Shown here: positions 1 through 7,975 of the stretch, piece by piece
Layout: each line of letters begins with the position of its first letter
Numbering within the stretch: the stretch's first letter is position 1
NCBI RefSeq assembly: GCF_003259435.1
Contig: NZ_QLMA01000012.1
Location: 18,620 to 82,619 of the forward strand
Origin: Chitinophaga dinghuensis
GTDB taxonomy: Bacteria; Bacteroidota; Bacteroidia; Chitinophagales; Chitinophagaceae
Direction of reading: 5' to 3'
Length of the DNA: 64,000 nt
Position numbers and translations under genes: made by a program
The notes under the pieces: model-generated
What the model saw: the letters and a program-made list of their open reading frames with translations, nothing else
The model's database searches: none
Told to the model about the DNA's origin: nothing

Positions 1-465
1 GCAGCAGTTGATTATGTTTTGTTGAGGATCTAAGCGGTGCTGTTTCTCGCAAAGGCGCAAAGAGGCAAAGGATTGTGTTTTGTTGTTTGTTTAAGCCCGC
101 AACAACCCTCTGGGGTACTTGCTTTCGATTTGGGCTCGCAGAGCTGCAAGGGAGCAATGCAGCAGTTGATTATGTTTTGTTGTTGAAACTAATCGCATCT
201 AATTAATAATTCGGGCCAAACATCAATCAAAAAAAATACTACATAATCCTTTGCTGCTTTGCGAGCTAAAACAATCCACTCTGCGCCGCAGGCGCTTTTT
301 GCTGCTTTGCTGCCTTGCTGCTCTGCGAGCTAAAACAATCCGCTCTGCGCCGCAGGCGCTTTTGCTGCTTTGCTGCCTTGCTGCTTTGCGAGCCAAAACA
401 ATCCGCTCTGCGCCGAAGGCGCCTTTGCCTCTTTGCGCATTTCTTTGCGCCTTTGCGTGAAAAAA
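1..465. repeat. Compound intergenic repeat array, left copy
   Basis: This gene-free stretch holds about one copy of a 'type I' unit (around 1-180, with the landmark CCCTCTGGGGTACTTGC starting at 116) followed by one 'type II' unit (around 181-465, landmark AAATACTACATAATCC near 234). Inside the type II part a sub-repeat containing GCGAGC, AAAACAATCC and CTCTGCGCCG recurs three times, starting near 261, 324 and 388. The array ends in CTTTGCGCCTTTGCGTGAA plus an A-run that directly touches the stop codon of the minus-strand SDR gene at 466. The same two unit types recur in the same order at 7275-8942. Open frames inside it are low-complexity by-products of the repeat and are not genes. Confidence 0.9.
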
Positions 466-1215
466 TCAACCAGCCAGCGGGTGCACGGCGAAACCGCCAT
501 CTACATTCACTTCTGATCCAGTGATGAAGCTAGCATCATCTGAAGCCAGGAAGGTGACGAGTTTGGCTACTTCAGCAGGTTGGCCTACGCGTTTCAATGG
601 TACCAAGCTACTGAATTGTTCCACCGCTTCTGCAGGGACGCCGGCTTTATCGAATATAGGGGTCTGAATAGGACCCGGATTGACTGCATTTACACGAATA
701 TTCCTTGGCGCCAGTTCTCTGGAAAGGGTTCTGGCAAGAGAGTTCAGCGCGGCCTTACTGGCGCTGTATACCGATGCTCCAGGCATACCTACGTATGCAT
801 TGATGGAGGACAGGAATATGATAGATCCACCTTCTTTAATCAACGGCAGCAGATATTGCGCAGTGAAGAATGCCCCTTTGAAGTTGATATCCATCGTGGT
901 ATCGAAGTTGTCTTCATCTGTATCCTGGAAGCTGGCAAATTTGCCTACGCCCGCATTAATGAATAACACATCAATTTTACCGTAACGGTTACGGATATAC
1001 TCCGCCAGTTGCTGGGAGTCGTCCAGGCTTTGCTGGTCTGCTGTAAATCCAGCTGCTGGCTCTCCCAGCTGTTGTACGGCTTTCTTCACCGCGTCAGGGT
1101 TTCTGCCTGTAATGAGTACGCCATACCCTTTCTTCAAAAATTCTTCTGCTGTTGCAAATCCTATTCCGCTGTTGCCGCCGGTGACTACCACCGTTTTATC
1201 TTGATAATTACTCAT
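466..1215 (-). CDS. SDR family NAD(P)-dependent oxidoreductase
   Basis: This is a classical short-chain dehydrogenase/reductase of 249 residues, the usual length for the family. The Rossmann glycine motif TGGNSGIG lies at residues 12-19, the NAG motif near 87-89, a serine in FLSSINA near 135, and the catalytic YSASK at Tyr150-Lys154. It should be a cytosolic NAD(P)H-dependent oxidoreductase of unknown substrate. It ends in FAVHPLAG exactly like the neighbouring SDR at 1380-2126, so the two are tandem duplicates. The stop codon touches the repeat array on its 3' side. A 21-nt sequence at 1219-1239 just upstream of the start recurs 20/21 at 2371-2391. Confidence 0.92.
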   Translation of the reverse strand: MSNYQDKTVVVTGGNSGIGFATAEEFLKKGYGVLITGRNPDAVKKAVQQLGEPAAGFTADQQSLDDSQQLAEYIRNRYGKIDVLFINAGVGKFASFQDTDEDNFDTTMDINFKGAFFTAQYLLPLIKEGGSIIFLSSINAYVGMPGASVYSASKAALNSLARTLSRELAPRNIRVNAVNPGPIQTPIFDKAGVPAEAVEQFSSLVPLKRVGQPAEVAKLVTFLASDDASFITGSEVNVDGGFAVHPLAG

Positions 1216-1379
1216 TTCGATTTATTTAAAAGTTTCAATATATGGATGATAAATAAAAGCGCAACTGCGCTGTAAGATGGGAGGAGCAAGCCAATGGATG
1301 AAGTCAGTTTTCAGGGTTAATGAATGAAGTCAGTCTGTTGGGGCAGAAAATAATGAATGACTGTACAGGGTTATTATTT

Positions 1380-2126
1380 TTAACCGGCCAGTGGGTGTAC
1401 AGCGAATCCACCGTCTATATTAATTGCTGCCCCTGTGATGAAAGCAGCATCCTGTGAAGTGATGAAACCTGCGAGTTTGGCTATTTCCGCGGGCACGGCC
1501 ACTCTACCGAGTGGGATGCGGCCAGCCATATGCGCGAGGGCATCCTCCCCCAAACCTGCTTTCTGGAGAATAGGCGTGTCTACCGGACCTGGAACAATAG
1601 CATTCACTCTTATTCCTTTAGGGGCAAGCTCCCGGGACAAGGTGCGGGCAAGAGAGTTAATGGCTGCCTTGCTCGCCGAATGTACTGCCGCTCCTGGCAT
1701 TCCACCTTCGGCATTACTGGAAGAAAGAAACACAATACTGGCGCCTTCGTTCATCAGTGGCAGCAATTGCTGCGTAGTGAAAAACGCCCCTTTGAAATTA
1801 ATGTCCATTACTTCGTCAAATAGTTCTTCTGTTGTTGCTTCGAATGGTCCGAATTTCCCAACGCCGGCATTGATAATGAGCACGTCTATCTTGCCATAGC
1901 GGGACCGGATGTACTCTGCCAGTCTTTGTGTATCTTCCAGTGAACGCTGATCCGCCATAAAACCTTCCGCCGGAAATCCCAGCTGGTGCACAGCTTCCTG
2001 TATCGCTGCAGGATTTCTGCCTGTTATCAATACCCGATATCCTCTACCTAAAAATTCTTCTGCTGTGGCATATCCTATCCCACTGTTTCCTCCTGTGATA
2101 ACTACTGTCTGTTGTTTCTTTGTCAT
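1380..2126 (-). CDS. SDR family oxidoreductase with altered catalytic Tyr
   Basis: This 248-residue protein is a close paralogue of the SDR downstream of it, with TGGNSGIG at residues 11-18 and the same FAVHPLAG C terminus. The catalytic YxxxK motif reads HSASK: the codon at 1680-1682 gives His149 where the paralogue has Tyr150 (codon 766-768), while Lys153 is kept. The active-site serine region FLSSSNA is present. Known SDR chemistry relies on the Tyr as acid/base, so this copy may be inactive, have changed chemistry, or act as a binding or partner subunit; that is inference. The gap to the downstream SDR is about 160 nt. Confidence 0.9.
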   Translation of the reverse strand: MTKKQQTVVITGGNSGIGYATAEEFLGRGYRVLITGRNPAAIQEAVHQLGFPAEGFMADQRSLEDTQRLAEYIRSRYGKIDVLIINAGVGKFGPFEATTEELFDEVMDINFKGAFFTTQQLLPLMNEGASIVFLSSSNAEGGMPGAAVHSASKAAINSLARTLSRELAPKGIRVNAIVPGPVDTPILQKAGLGEDALAHMAGRIPLGRVAVPAEIAKLAGFITSQDAAFITGAAINIDGGFAVHPLAG

Positions 2127-2498
2127 ATGATACCAGTTACTGCTTTGGCTACAGGCCGAAATCCTTTTAAGCGTTACATGTTGTTATTAAGACTTAAATA
2201 ATACCCGCAGTACGCGTTACTGACAGTTTTTATTTAAGGAAAGTCCTGAAGGTTGCGCTTTCCCCGCGCCCGTGCCGGGAAAGCGCCTTCATTATTTATT
2301 GTACTAACCGTTATCCCAAAATCTTTATCCTCAGCGCCCGTGCTGAAAGTAAGATTGCTGTTGTCTCTTTGATTTATTTAAAAGTTTCGATGTTTAAACA
2401 TTTAAAAAAAGGGATTTACATCTCCCCATATCTATACATTTAAAACAATCAATATTTTAGCGGATAAAAAAAGCCGGATGCCGCCAGGAGCGCACATA
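2127..2498. other. Intergenic region with hairpin and AT-rich repeats
   Basis: No gene is visible here. The region contains a hairpin at 2255-2286 (arms GCGCTTTCCC and GGGAAAGCGC), which could end transcripts coming from the ArsR gene. It also has the 12-bp palindrome ATGTTTAAACAT at 2390-2401, a direct repeat ACATTTAAAA at 2398 and 2436, and at 2371-2391 a near-copy of the leader sequence found in front of the SDR gene at 466-1215. These are candidate regulator-binding sequences; none is proven. Confidence 0.5.
2255..2286 (-). terminator. Hairpin, possible terminator
   Basis: Perfect 10-bp arms GCGCTTTCCC and GGGAAAGCGC enclose a 12-nt GC-rich loop. No long T-run follows on either strand, so factor-independent termination is uncertain. 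It lies downstream of the ArsR-type gene and upstream of the SDR pair. Confidence 0.4.
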
Positions 2499-2768
2499 TC
2501 AGCTCAATTTCAGAAAGAACATAGACAGTTGCTTCATCATCTCCTTATTCACGGTCAATTCCAGCACACGTCCGTTCTTCGTAGCGTTCAGAACGCCACT
2601 ATCCGTCAATATCTTCACATGGTGAGATATCGTAGGCTGAGATAAACAACACAGTCCACACATGTCGCCACAAGCCATGCTTCCCTTCTTAGCGATCTCC
2701 ATCAGGATGGATAACCGGTGCTTGTCCGCAATGGCATTGGCTGCTTTTTCAATTAATCCCAAATCCAT
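2499..2768 (-). CDS. ArsR-type winged-helix regulator, Cys-rich
   Basis: This 89-residue protein has the size and layout of a small ArsR-type repressor. It has an N-terminal helix with ADKHRLSILMEIAKKG, a recognition region LSQPTISHHVKIL at about residues 42-54, and a wing region. The segment CGDMCGLCC just before the recognition helix carries four Cys within nine residues, which suggests metal or thiol sensing, although the classical arsenic motif is not obvious. A TAnnTTTG box lies on the minus strand at 2773-2780, only 4 nt before the ATG. A small inverted repeat TTTCGA-N4-TCGAAA lies at 2788-2803 and could be its own operator. The SDR genes downstream are plausible targets. Confidence 0.85.
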   Translation of the reverse strand: MDLGLIEKAANAIADKHRLSILMEIAKKGSMACGDMCGLCCLSQPTISHHVKILTDSGVLNATKNGRVLELTVNKEMMKQLSMFFLKLS

Positions 2769-2772
2769 GATG

Positions 2773-2803
2773 CAAATATAGATCCTTTTTCGAAATATCG
2801 AAA
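2773..2803 (-). promoter_or_regulatory. ArsR gene promoter box and candidate operator
   Basis: On the minus strand, TATATTTG (plus strand 2773-2780) matches the Bacteroidota -7 consensus TAnnTTTG. Immediately upstream is the inverted repeat TTTCGA-N4-TCGAAA at 2788-2803, a plausible autoregulatory site. No TTG was found at the usual -33 spacing. Confidence 0.4.
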
Positions 2804-2835
2804 TTTTTCAATGAATTTTTTTTTTAGACCTACGG

Positions 2836-4203
2836 TCAGACATGGGTAAACTCCACCGTAAAAGTTGTTCCCTGCCCCACCTTAGACACCACGCTGATCG
2901 TTCCCTTGTGTAGCTTCACAATTCTCGCTGCCAGCGAGAGCCCTATCCCATTACCATCGGCATACTGGCCATTCCCGCCCCGATAAAACGGCGTAAATAT
3001 ATTCGGCAGGTCCTGTTTGGAAATCCCTACCCCATCATCGATAAACCGCAGAATAGTGTATTCCTTGAACCAGGTCACCACCACCCCCATTTCATGAGAA
3101 GCGGAGAACTTACAACCATTCTCCATCAGGTTAACGAAAGCCACCTTCAATAAATAAGCATTCCCTTCTACAGACAAATAATCTTCTTCTTCCTGTGGTT
3201 CTTCGAAATTGACATTGATCCTGTAAAACGGAAAGGCTTTCAGGACTTCATCCCGGGCTTCCATCAACAGCTCGTCCAGTCGCATCGGCTTGAAGTTGAT
3301 CTCTGCAGGATCATAGCTGGCCTTAGCCAGGTCTAACAGGCTATTGGAGAGCTTTACCAGCTGCCTCGCATCTGATATAGCATGATGCATGCTTTGCAAA
3401 TACTCTGCTGCCGGCCTTTCCCGGGAAGCGGAGATCTCTAACTCCGCCATCATGGCCGTTAGCGGGGTACGTAACTCATGGGAAATATTGGAAACGAATT
3501 GTTTCTGCGCATCGAACGACTGCTCCAGGCGATCGAGCATTTGGTTGAAGGTAATAGCCAACTCTGCCATTTCATCGGTACCATTTCCCTCAGGCACCCG
3601 CAAATCCAGGTTGGTGGCTGTAATCTCCTCTACCCTGTCTACCATATCTGACACAGGTTTCAGCGCCTTACGCGCGAAGAAACGAGCCGCTATGATAATA
3701 CACAACACAGCAATCAGATAGGAGAAAGCAAGGATATACCCAAGGTTTCGGAGTCTGGCTAATCCATATTCATCCTCTGCCACTGCTGTAATCAGGTAGG
3801 TTTTATTTTGATGGGAATAGGTAAATCCCACTACCTGTAACTGATCCTGCTTGAATACAATTTCTTTCTGCTGTTTAATTTTTTCCAGCATACCTGGCGT
3901 CTCCTTCACTTTATCAATATCCACGGCATCATGATACAACAAGTGTAGATCAGTGTCGTAAATAGCCACTTCTTCCTGGGAGAGGGTGCTGGAGCTGTTT
4001 CGGTAGATCAGCTGTAATACATGCGGGTCGATGCCGGCATCAAACAACAGATTGGCTTTGGTGACAGCCTGTTGCCGAAGGTTCTTGTAATAGTCATCCT
4101 CACGGTCCCGGGCATACGAAATGTAGATGGCTGTGACCAGCAACAGCAGTATTGCTGCCGTGATGCCGGAGAACAGGAATGTCAGCCGCGTTCGGATTTT
4201 CAT
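2836..4203 (-). CDS. Sensor histidine kinase
   Basis: This 455-residue membrane kinase has TM1 at about residues 7-30, an extracytoplasmic sensor of about 120 residues, TM2 at about 154-174, and a HAMP linker at about 175-228. The phosphoacceptor motif SHELRTPLT has His242. The ATPase domain follows, with N box NLMENGCKF, G1 box DDGVGI and G2 box GNGIGLSL. It should autophosphorylate and pass phosphate to the response regulator encoded 1 nt upstream, with which it is cotranscribed. The signal is unknown; the sensor part shows no recognisable ligand domain. Confidence 0.93.
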   Translation of the reverse strand: MKIRTRLTFLFSGITAAILLLLVTAIYISYARDREDDYYKNLRQQAVTKANLLFDAGIDPHVLQLIYRNSSSTLSQEEVAIYDTDLHLLYHDAVDIDKVKETPGMLEKIKQQKEIVFKQDQLQVVGFTYSHQNKTYLITAVAEDEYGLARLRNLGYILAFSYLIAVLCIIIAARFFARKALKPVSDMVDRVEEITATNLDLRVPEGNGTDEMAELAITFNQMLDRLEQSFDAQKQFVSNISHELRTPLTAMMAELEISASRERPAAEYLQSMHHAISDARQLVKLSNSLLDLAKASYDPAEINFKPMRLDELLMEARDEVLKAFPFYRINVNFEEPQEEEDYLSVEGNAYLLKVAFVNLMENGCKFSASHEMGVVVTWFKEYTILRFIDDGVGISKQDLPNIFTPFYRGGNGQYADGNGIGLSLAARIVKLHKGTISVVSKVGQGTTFTVEFTHV

Positions 4204-4204
4204 T

Positions 4205-4891
4205 TTATCCTGCTTTAAAAATGAAACCCATACCAGTTTTGGTATGAATCAGTTTTAAGGAATATTCCTTGTCAATTTTCTTTCTAAGATAATTGATATA
4301 AACGTCAATAAAGTTAGTTCCTGTGTCATAATGGGTATCCCATACGTTTTCGGCTATTTCTGCCCGGGAGATGACACGCTCTTTGTTTTGCATTAGGTAT
4401 TCCAATAGTCGGAATTCCTTAGGAGTCAGACTGATCTCTTTGCCCCCTCTGGTAACGGTTTTGGTGCGCAGATCCAGCTGCAGATCTGCATATTGGAACT
4501 GTGTTGCTGCTACTGGCGGCTGCGTTACGGTATGCCGCTTGAGGAGCGCGCGGATACGCACCAGCAACTCCCGCAGATCAAAGGGTTTTACGAGGTAATC
4601 GTCTGCGCCGGCATCAAAGCCTTCCACCTTATCGTCTGTAGTACCCAGGGCTGTAAGCATCAGAATGGGCATCTCGGGCAAGGCATCCCGGATTTGCCGA
4701 CTGATAGACAATCCGTCTACTCCCGGCAGGATAATATCTGTGATCACCAGTTCAAACTCCCCTGTGAGCGCCAGTTTCAAGCCGGCATTGCCGTCTCGCG
4801 CCAGCGTCACTTCATATTCCTGCTCTTCTAATCCTCTGCGGATCAGCGTTCCAACCCTTTCTTCGTCTTCAATTACCAATATCCTAACCAT
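4205..4891 (-). CDS. OmpR/PhoB-type response regulator
   Basis: This 228-residue protein has an N-terminal receiver with acidic pocket E8-D9, phosphoacceptor Asp52 in VITDIILPG, the Thr of MLTALG, and Lys in LVKPFD. A C-terminal winged helix follows at about residues 130-226, with LTPKEFRLLEYLM and TGTNFIDVYINYLRKKI. It is a DNA-binding transcription regulator and partner of the downstream histidine kinase. It is transcribed divergently from proB, with about 84 nt between the starts. Confidence 0.95.
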   Translation of the reverse strand: MVRILVIEDEERVGTLIRRGLEEQEYEVTLARDGNAGLKLALTGEFELVITDIILPGVDGLSISRQIRDALPEMPILMLTALGTTDDKVEGFDAGADDYLVKPFDLRELLVRIRALLKRHTVTQPPVAATQFQYADLQLDLRTKTVTRGGKEISLTPKEFRLLEYLMQNKERVISRAEIAENVWDTHYDTGTNFIDVYINYLRKKIDKEYSLKLIHTKTGMGFIFKAG

Positions 4892-4924
4892 ATATAGTTA
4901 TATTTCAACCAATATCCAATAATG

Positions 4925-4956
4925 TTGTAATTTCTCACACCATTGAACTACTTTTG
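4925..4956 (+). promoter_or_regulatory. Promoter of proBA
   Basis: TTG at 4925-4927 and TACTTTTG at 4949-4956 (matching TAnnTTTG) are separated by 21 nt, a good fit to the Bacteroidota vegetative promoter. The -7 box covers the upstream TTG codon at 4943 that could otherwise be read as a start, so translation must begin downstream, at the GTG at 4976. Confidence 0.75.
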
Positions 4957-4975
4957 TTGTCAAATTTCTAACAAA

Positions 4976-6010
4976 GTGAGCAAACCAATACTTGTCATCA
5001 AATTTGGAACAGCATCCATCACCCGGGAAAACGGAGATCTGGATGAAACGGTGCTTGCCGGCATCGCCCGTCAGGTAGCGGAATTGCATGCCCAATACCA
5101 TATCGTACTGGTATCTTCCGGTGCGGTAGCAGCAGGAAAACAGTTCCTGCTACAATACTCCGGTACCATCAGTGAACGAAAAGCAGCTGCCGCCATCGGC
5201 AACCCGCTGCTACTTAATAAATACAGCCGCTATTTCGCCCCGTATAATATCGCGGTGGCACAAAGTCTTTGTGAACGCAACCACTTCTCAGACAGGGAAC
5301 GGTTTCTGCAACTTAAACGTACTTACGAAGAACTATGGGCCAGCAATATTATTCCCATCGCAAATGAAAACGATGTTGTCAGCGACACGGAGCTGAAATT
5401 CTCCGATAACGATGAACTGGCCACCCTCATAGCAGTGGGCTTCGGCGCTTCCCTCCTGCTGTTCAGCACTTCCGTTGCGGGCGTACTGGACCGCGATGGA
5501 AAAGTGGTCCCGAAGATAGATATTATCGACCAGGCTGCATTAGGATTGGCCGATAAAGAAAAATCAGCACTGGGATTAGGAGGAATGGTATCCAAACTTA
5601 CCTTCGCCCGACTGGCTACCCGAATGGGCATAAAGGTAGTGATATTCGGCATCCGTACCCAGGATGGTATCCTGAATGCCATTGCGGAAAAAACTGGCAC
5701 CCTCTGTTTGCCCCAACCATGCAGCATGCCTGCCCGTCGTAAATGGCTGGCCAGCGGCAGTTTGGTAACCGGCAGAGTATTGATAGACTCCGGCGCTCAG
5801 GAGGCTATCCTAAAACGTCATAGCCTGCTCGCGGTAGGTGTAAAAGAAATACTGGAAAAATTTGAAGGCGGAGAAGTGATAGAGATGGTCAACGAAAATA
5901 ATATAGCCGTTGCCGTGGGGAGAGCCAGACTATCTTCCGATACGCTGGAAAAACACGGTAAGCAACAAAATACAGAAGTGGCACATGCAGACGATATCGT
6001 GCTGCTGTAA
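4976..6010 (+). CDS. proB: Glutamate 5-kinase
   Basis: This enzyme phosphorylates L-glutamate with ATP to gamma-glutamyl phosphate, the first step of proline synthesis. The amino-acid kinase domain begins VIKFGTASIT and continues through SSGAVAAG and the N/D-rich NDELA segment. The C-terminal part from about residue 255 looks like the PUA domain found in many bacterial glutamate 5-kinases (RKWLASG, VLIDSGA). The GTG at 4976 was chosen because the promoter -7 box (4949-4956) overlaps the upstream frame; this gives 344 residues, slightly shorter than the E. coli enzyme. It is followed after 11 nt by proA. Confidence 0.93.
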   Translation: MSKPILVIKFGTASITRENGDLDETVLAGIARQVAELHAQYHIVLVSSGAVAAGKQFLLQYSGTISERKAAAAIGNPLLLNKYSRYFAPYNIAVAQSLCERNHFSDRERFLQLKRTYEELWASNIIPIANENDVVSDTELKFSDNDELATLIAVGFGASLLLFSTSVAGVLDRDGKVVPKIDIIDQAALGLADKEKSALGLGGMVSKLTFARLATRMGIKVVIFGIRTQDGILNAIAEKTGTLCLPQPCSMPARRKWLASGSLVTGRVLIDSGAQEAILKRHSLLAVGVKEILEKFEGGEVIEMVNENNIAVAVGRARLSSDTLEKHGKQQNTEVAHADDIVLL

Positions 6011-6021
6011 ATAACGCTGTT

Positions 6022-7272
6022 ATGCAAACGATTCAACCTTTACTGGAACAGGCTAGGCAGGCAGCTCCAGCACTCCGGCAACTGTCGGATGATAAACGCC
6101 AGGCGTTACTAAACGCCCTCGCAGATGCTTTGCTGTCACGTACCGCAGACATCATGGCCGCCAATCAACTGGACCTCGACAAAATGCCGGACGAGGACCC
6201 CAAAAAAGACCGACTCATGCTCAACAGCGCACGAATAAAAGCGCTGGCAGATAGCTTACACGATATTGCAAAACTCCCCGACCCCGCGAATGTATTACTC
6301 CTGGAAAGAAAACTGGACAACGGTTTGCTGGTTCAGAAGAAAACGGTGCCACTGGGAGTAGTAGGCGTTATTTATGAATCCCGCCCCAATGTAACCGTAG
6401 ATGTGGCAGCACTCTGCATCCGCTCTGGAAACGTTTGCGTACTGAGAGGAGGTTCTGATGCCCTGCATACCAATACCATTCTGGTGAATATCATCCAGGA
6501 ACAACTGGCCGCATTCCACACCTCCATTCATGCCGTACAGTTATTACCAACAGACAGGAGTCTGGTCACAGCCATGCTGACCGCCGTTAAATACATCGAT
6601 ATCATTATCCCTCGCGGCTCGCAGCAGCTGATCGACTTTGTAAGAGCTAATTCTAAAGTACCGGTTATAGAAACCGGCGCAGGCGTATGTCATACCTACA
6701 TAGAACAAACCGCTGATCTGGAACAGGCCGCAAAGATCGTTACCAATGCAAAGGTTTCCCGTCCTTCCGTATGTAATGCATTAGATACCGTACTGGTAGA
6801 CAAAGCCGTGGCAGCGGATTTCCTACGCATCCTCACTCCACAACTTGCCGCTTATCACGTCGACGTATATGCAGAACCGTTAGCATTTACTTTATTAAAG
6901 GAAGCAGGATACCCACAACTCCATCCCGCCACTGAAGAGGATTTTGGCAGAGAATTCCTTTCACTGAAATGCTCCGTAAAAGTAGTAGACAATATTGCAG
7001 CTGCATTAAATCACATACAAACATATTCCTCCAAACACTCTGAAGCCATTATCACCAAAGATGTGGCTGTAGGCGAATTATTTCTGAATACAGTAGACGC
7101 AGCCGCTGTTTACGTGAACGCCTCTACGCGATTCACTGACGGTGGCGTGTTCGGCCTTGGCGCCGAAATAGGCATCTCCACACAGAAGCTGCATGCACGC
7201 GGACCATTTGCATTAGAGAAACTGGTCACAGAGAAATGGTTTGTTCATGGCGATGGGCAGATACGCGAATAA
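6022..7272 (+). CDS. proA: Glutamate-5-semialdehyde dehydrogenase (gamma-glutamyl phosphate reductase)
   Basis: This 416-residue enzyme reduces gamma-glutamyl phosphate to glutamate-5-semialdehyde with NADPH, the second step of proline synthesis. Family hallmarks are VPLGVVGVIYESRPNVT, the GGSDA segment, VIETGAGVCHTY, the catalytic Cys251 in SRPSVCNALD, and the C-terminal FGLGAEIGISTQKLHARGP. The length matches the family. It is cotranscribed with proB from the promoter at 4925-4956. The stop codon is followed within a few bases by the type I repeat array. Confidence 0.96.
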   Translation: MQTIQPLLEQARQAAPALRQLSDDKRQALLNALADALLSRTADIMAANQLDLDKMPDEDPKKDRLMLNSARIKALADSLHDIAKLPDPANVLLLERKLDNGLLVQKKTVPLGVVGVIYESRPNVTVDVAALCIRSGNVCVLRGGSDALHTNTILVNIIQEQLAAFHTSIHAVQLLPTDRSLVTAMLTAVKYIDIIIPRGSQQLIDFVRANSKVPVIETGAGVCHTYIEQTADLEQAAKIVTNAKVSRPSVCNALDTVLVDKAVAADFLRILTPQLAAYHVDVYAEPLAFTLLKEAGYPQLHPATEEDFGREFLSLKCSVKVVDNIAAALNHIQTYSSKHSEAIITKDVAVGELFLNTVDAAAVYVNASTRFTDGGVFGLGAEIGISTQKLHARGPFALEKLVTEKWFVHGDGQIRE

Positions 7273-7274
7273 GT

Positions 7275-7975
7275 TCCTTCTGCTCTCTGGGGTACTTGCT
7301 CTAGGTTTTTGCTCGCAGAGCAGCAAGGCAGCAAAGCAGCAGTGATTGTGTTTTGTTGGGAGATTGGAGCGGCGCTGTTTCTCGCAAAGGCGCTAAGAGG
7401 CAAAGGATTGTGTTTTGTTGTTTGTTTAAGCCCGCAACAACCCTCTGGGGTACTTGCTCTAGGTTTTTGCTCGCAGAGCAGCAAGGCAGCAAAGCAGCAG
7501 TGATTGTGTTTTGTTGGGGATTGGTGCGGCGCTGTTTCTCGCAAAGGCGCTAAGGGGCAAAGGATTGTGTTTTGTTGTTTGTTTAAGCCCGCAACAACCC
7601 TCTGGGGTACTTGCTCTAGGTTTTTGCTCGCAGAGCAGCAAGGCAGCAAAGCAGCAGTTGATTATGTTTTGTTGGGGATTAGAGCGGTTCGGTTTCTCGC
7701 AAAGGCGCTAAGGGCCAAAGGATTGTGTTTTGTTATTTGTTTAAGCCCGCAACAACCCTCTGGGGTACTTGCTCTAGGTTTTTGCTCGCAGAGCAGCAAG
7801 GCAGCAAAGCAGCAGTTGATTATGTTTTGTTGGGGATTGGTGCGGTTCGGTTTCTCGCAAAGGCGCTAAGGGGCAAAGGATTGTGTTTTGTTGTTTGTTT
7901 AAGCCCGCAACAACCCTCTGGGGTACTTGCTCTAAGTTTTTGCTCGCAGAGCAGCAAGGCAGCAAAGCAACAGTC
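7275..7975. repeat. Type I tandem repeat array, 157-158 bp period
   Basis: The landmark CTCTGGGGTACTTGC recurs at 7285, 7443, 7600, 7758 and 7916, giving periods of 158, 157, 158 and 158 bp and about 4.5 near-identical units. Each unit contains GCAGAGCAGCAAGGCAGC, a TTTCTCGCAAAGGCGC stretch, and TTAAGCCCGCAACAA. The array begins directly after the proA stop codon and is gene-free. Frames that stay open through it are repeat by-products. A related copy lies at 1-180. Confidence 0.93.

Noticed and set aside
251..524. Overlapping open frames in the left repeat array on both strands
   Set aside because: They consist of repeated Cys/Leu/Arg-rich or Gln/Ala-rich stretches from the repeat units, with no start context or family pattern.
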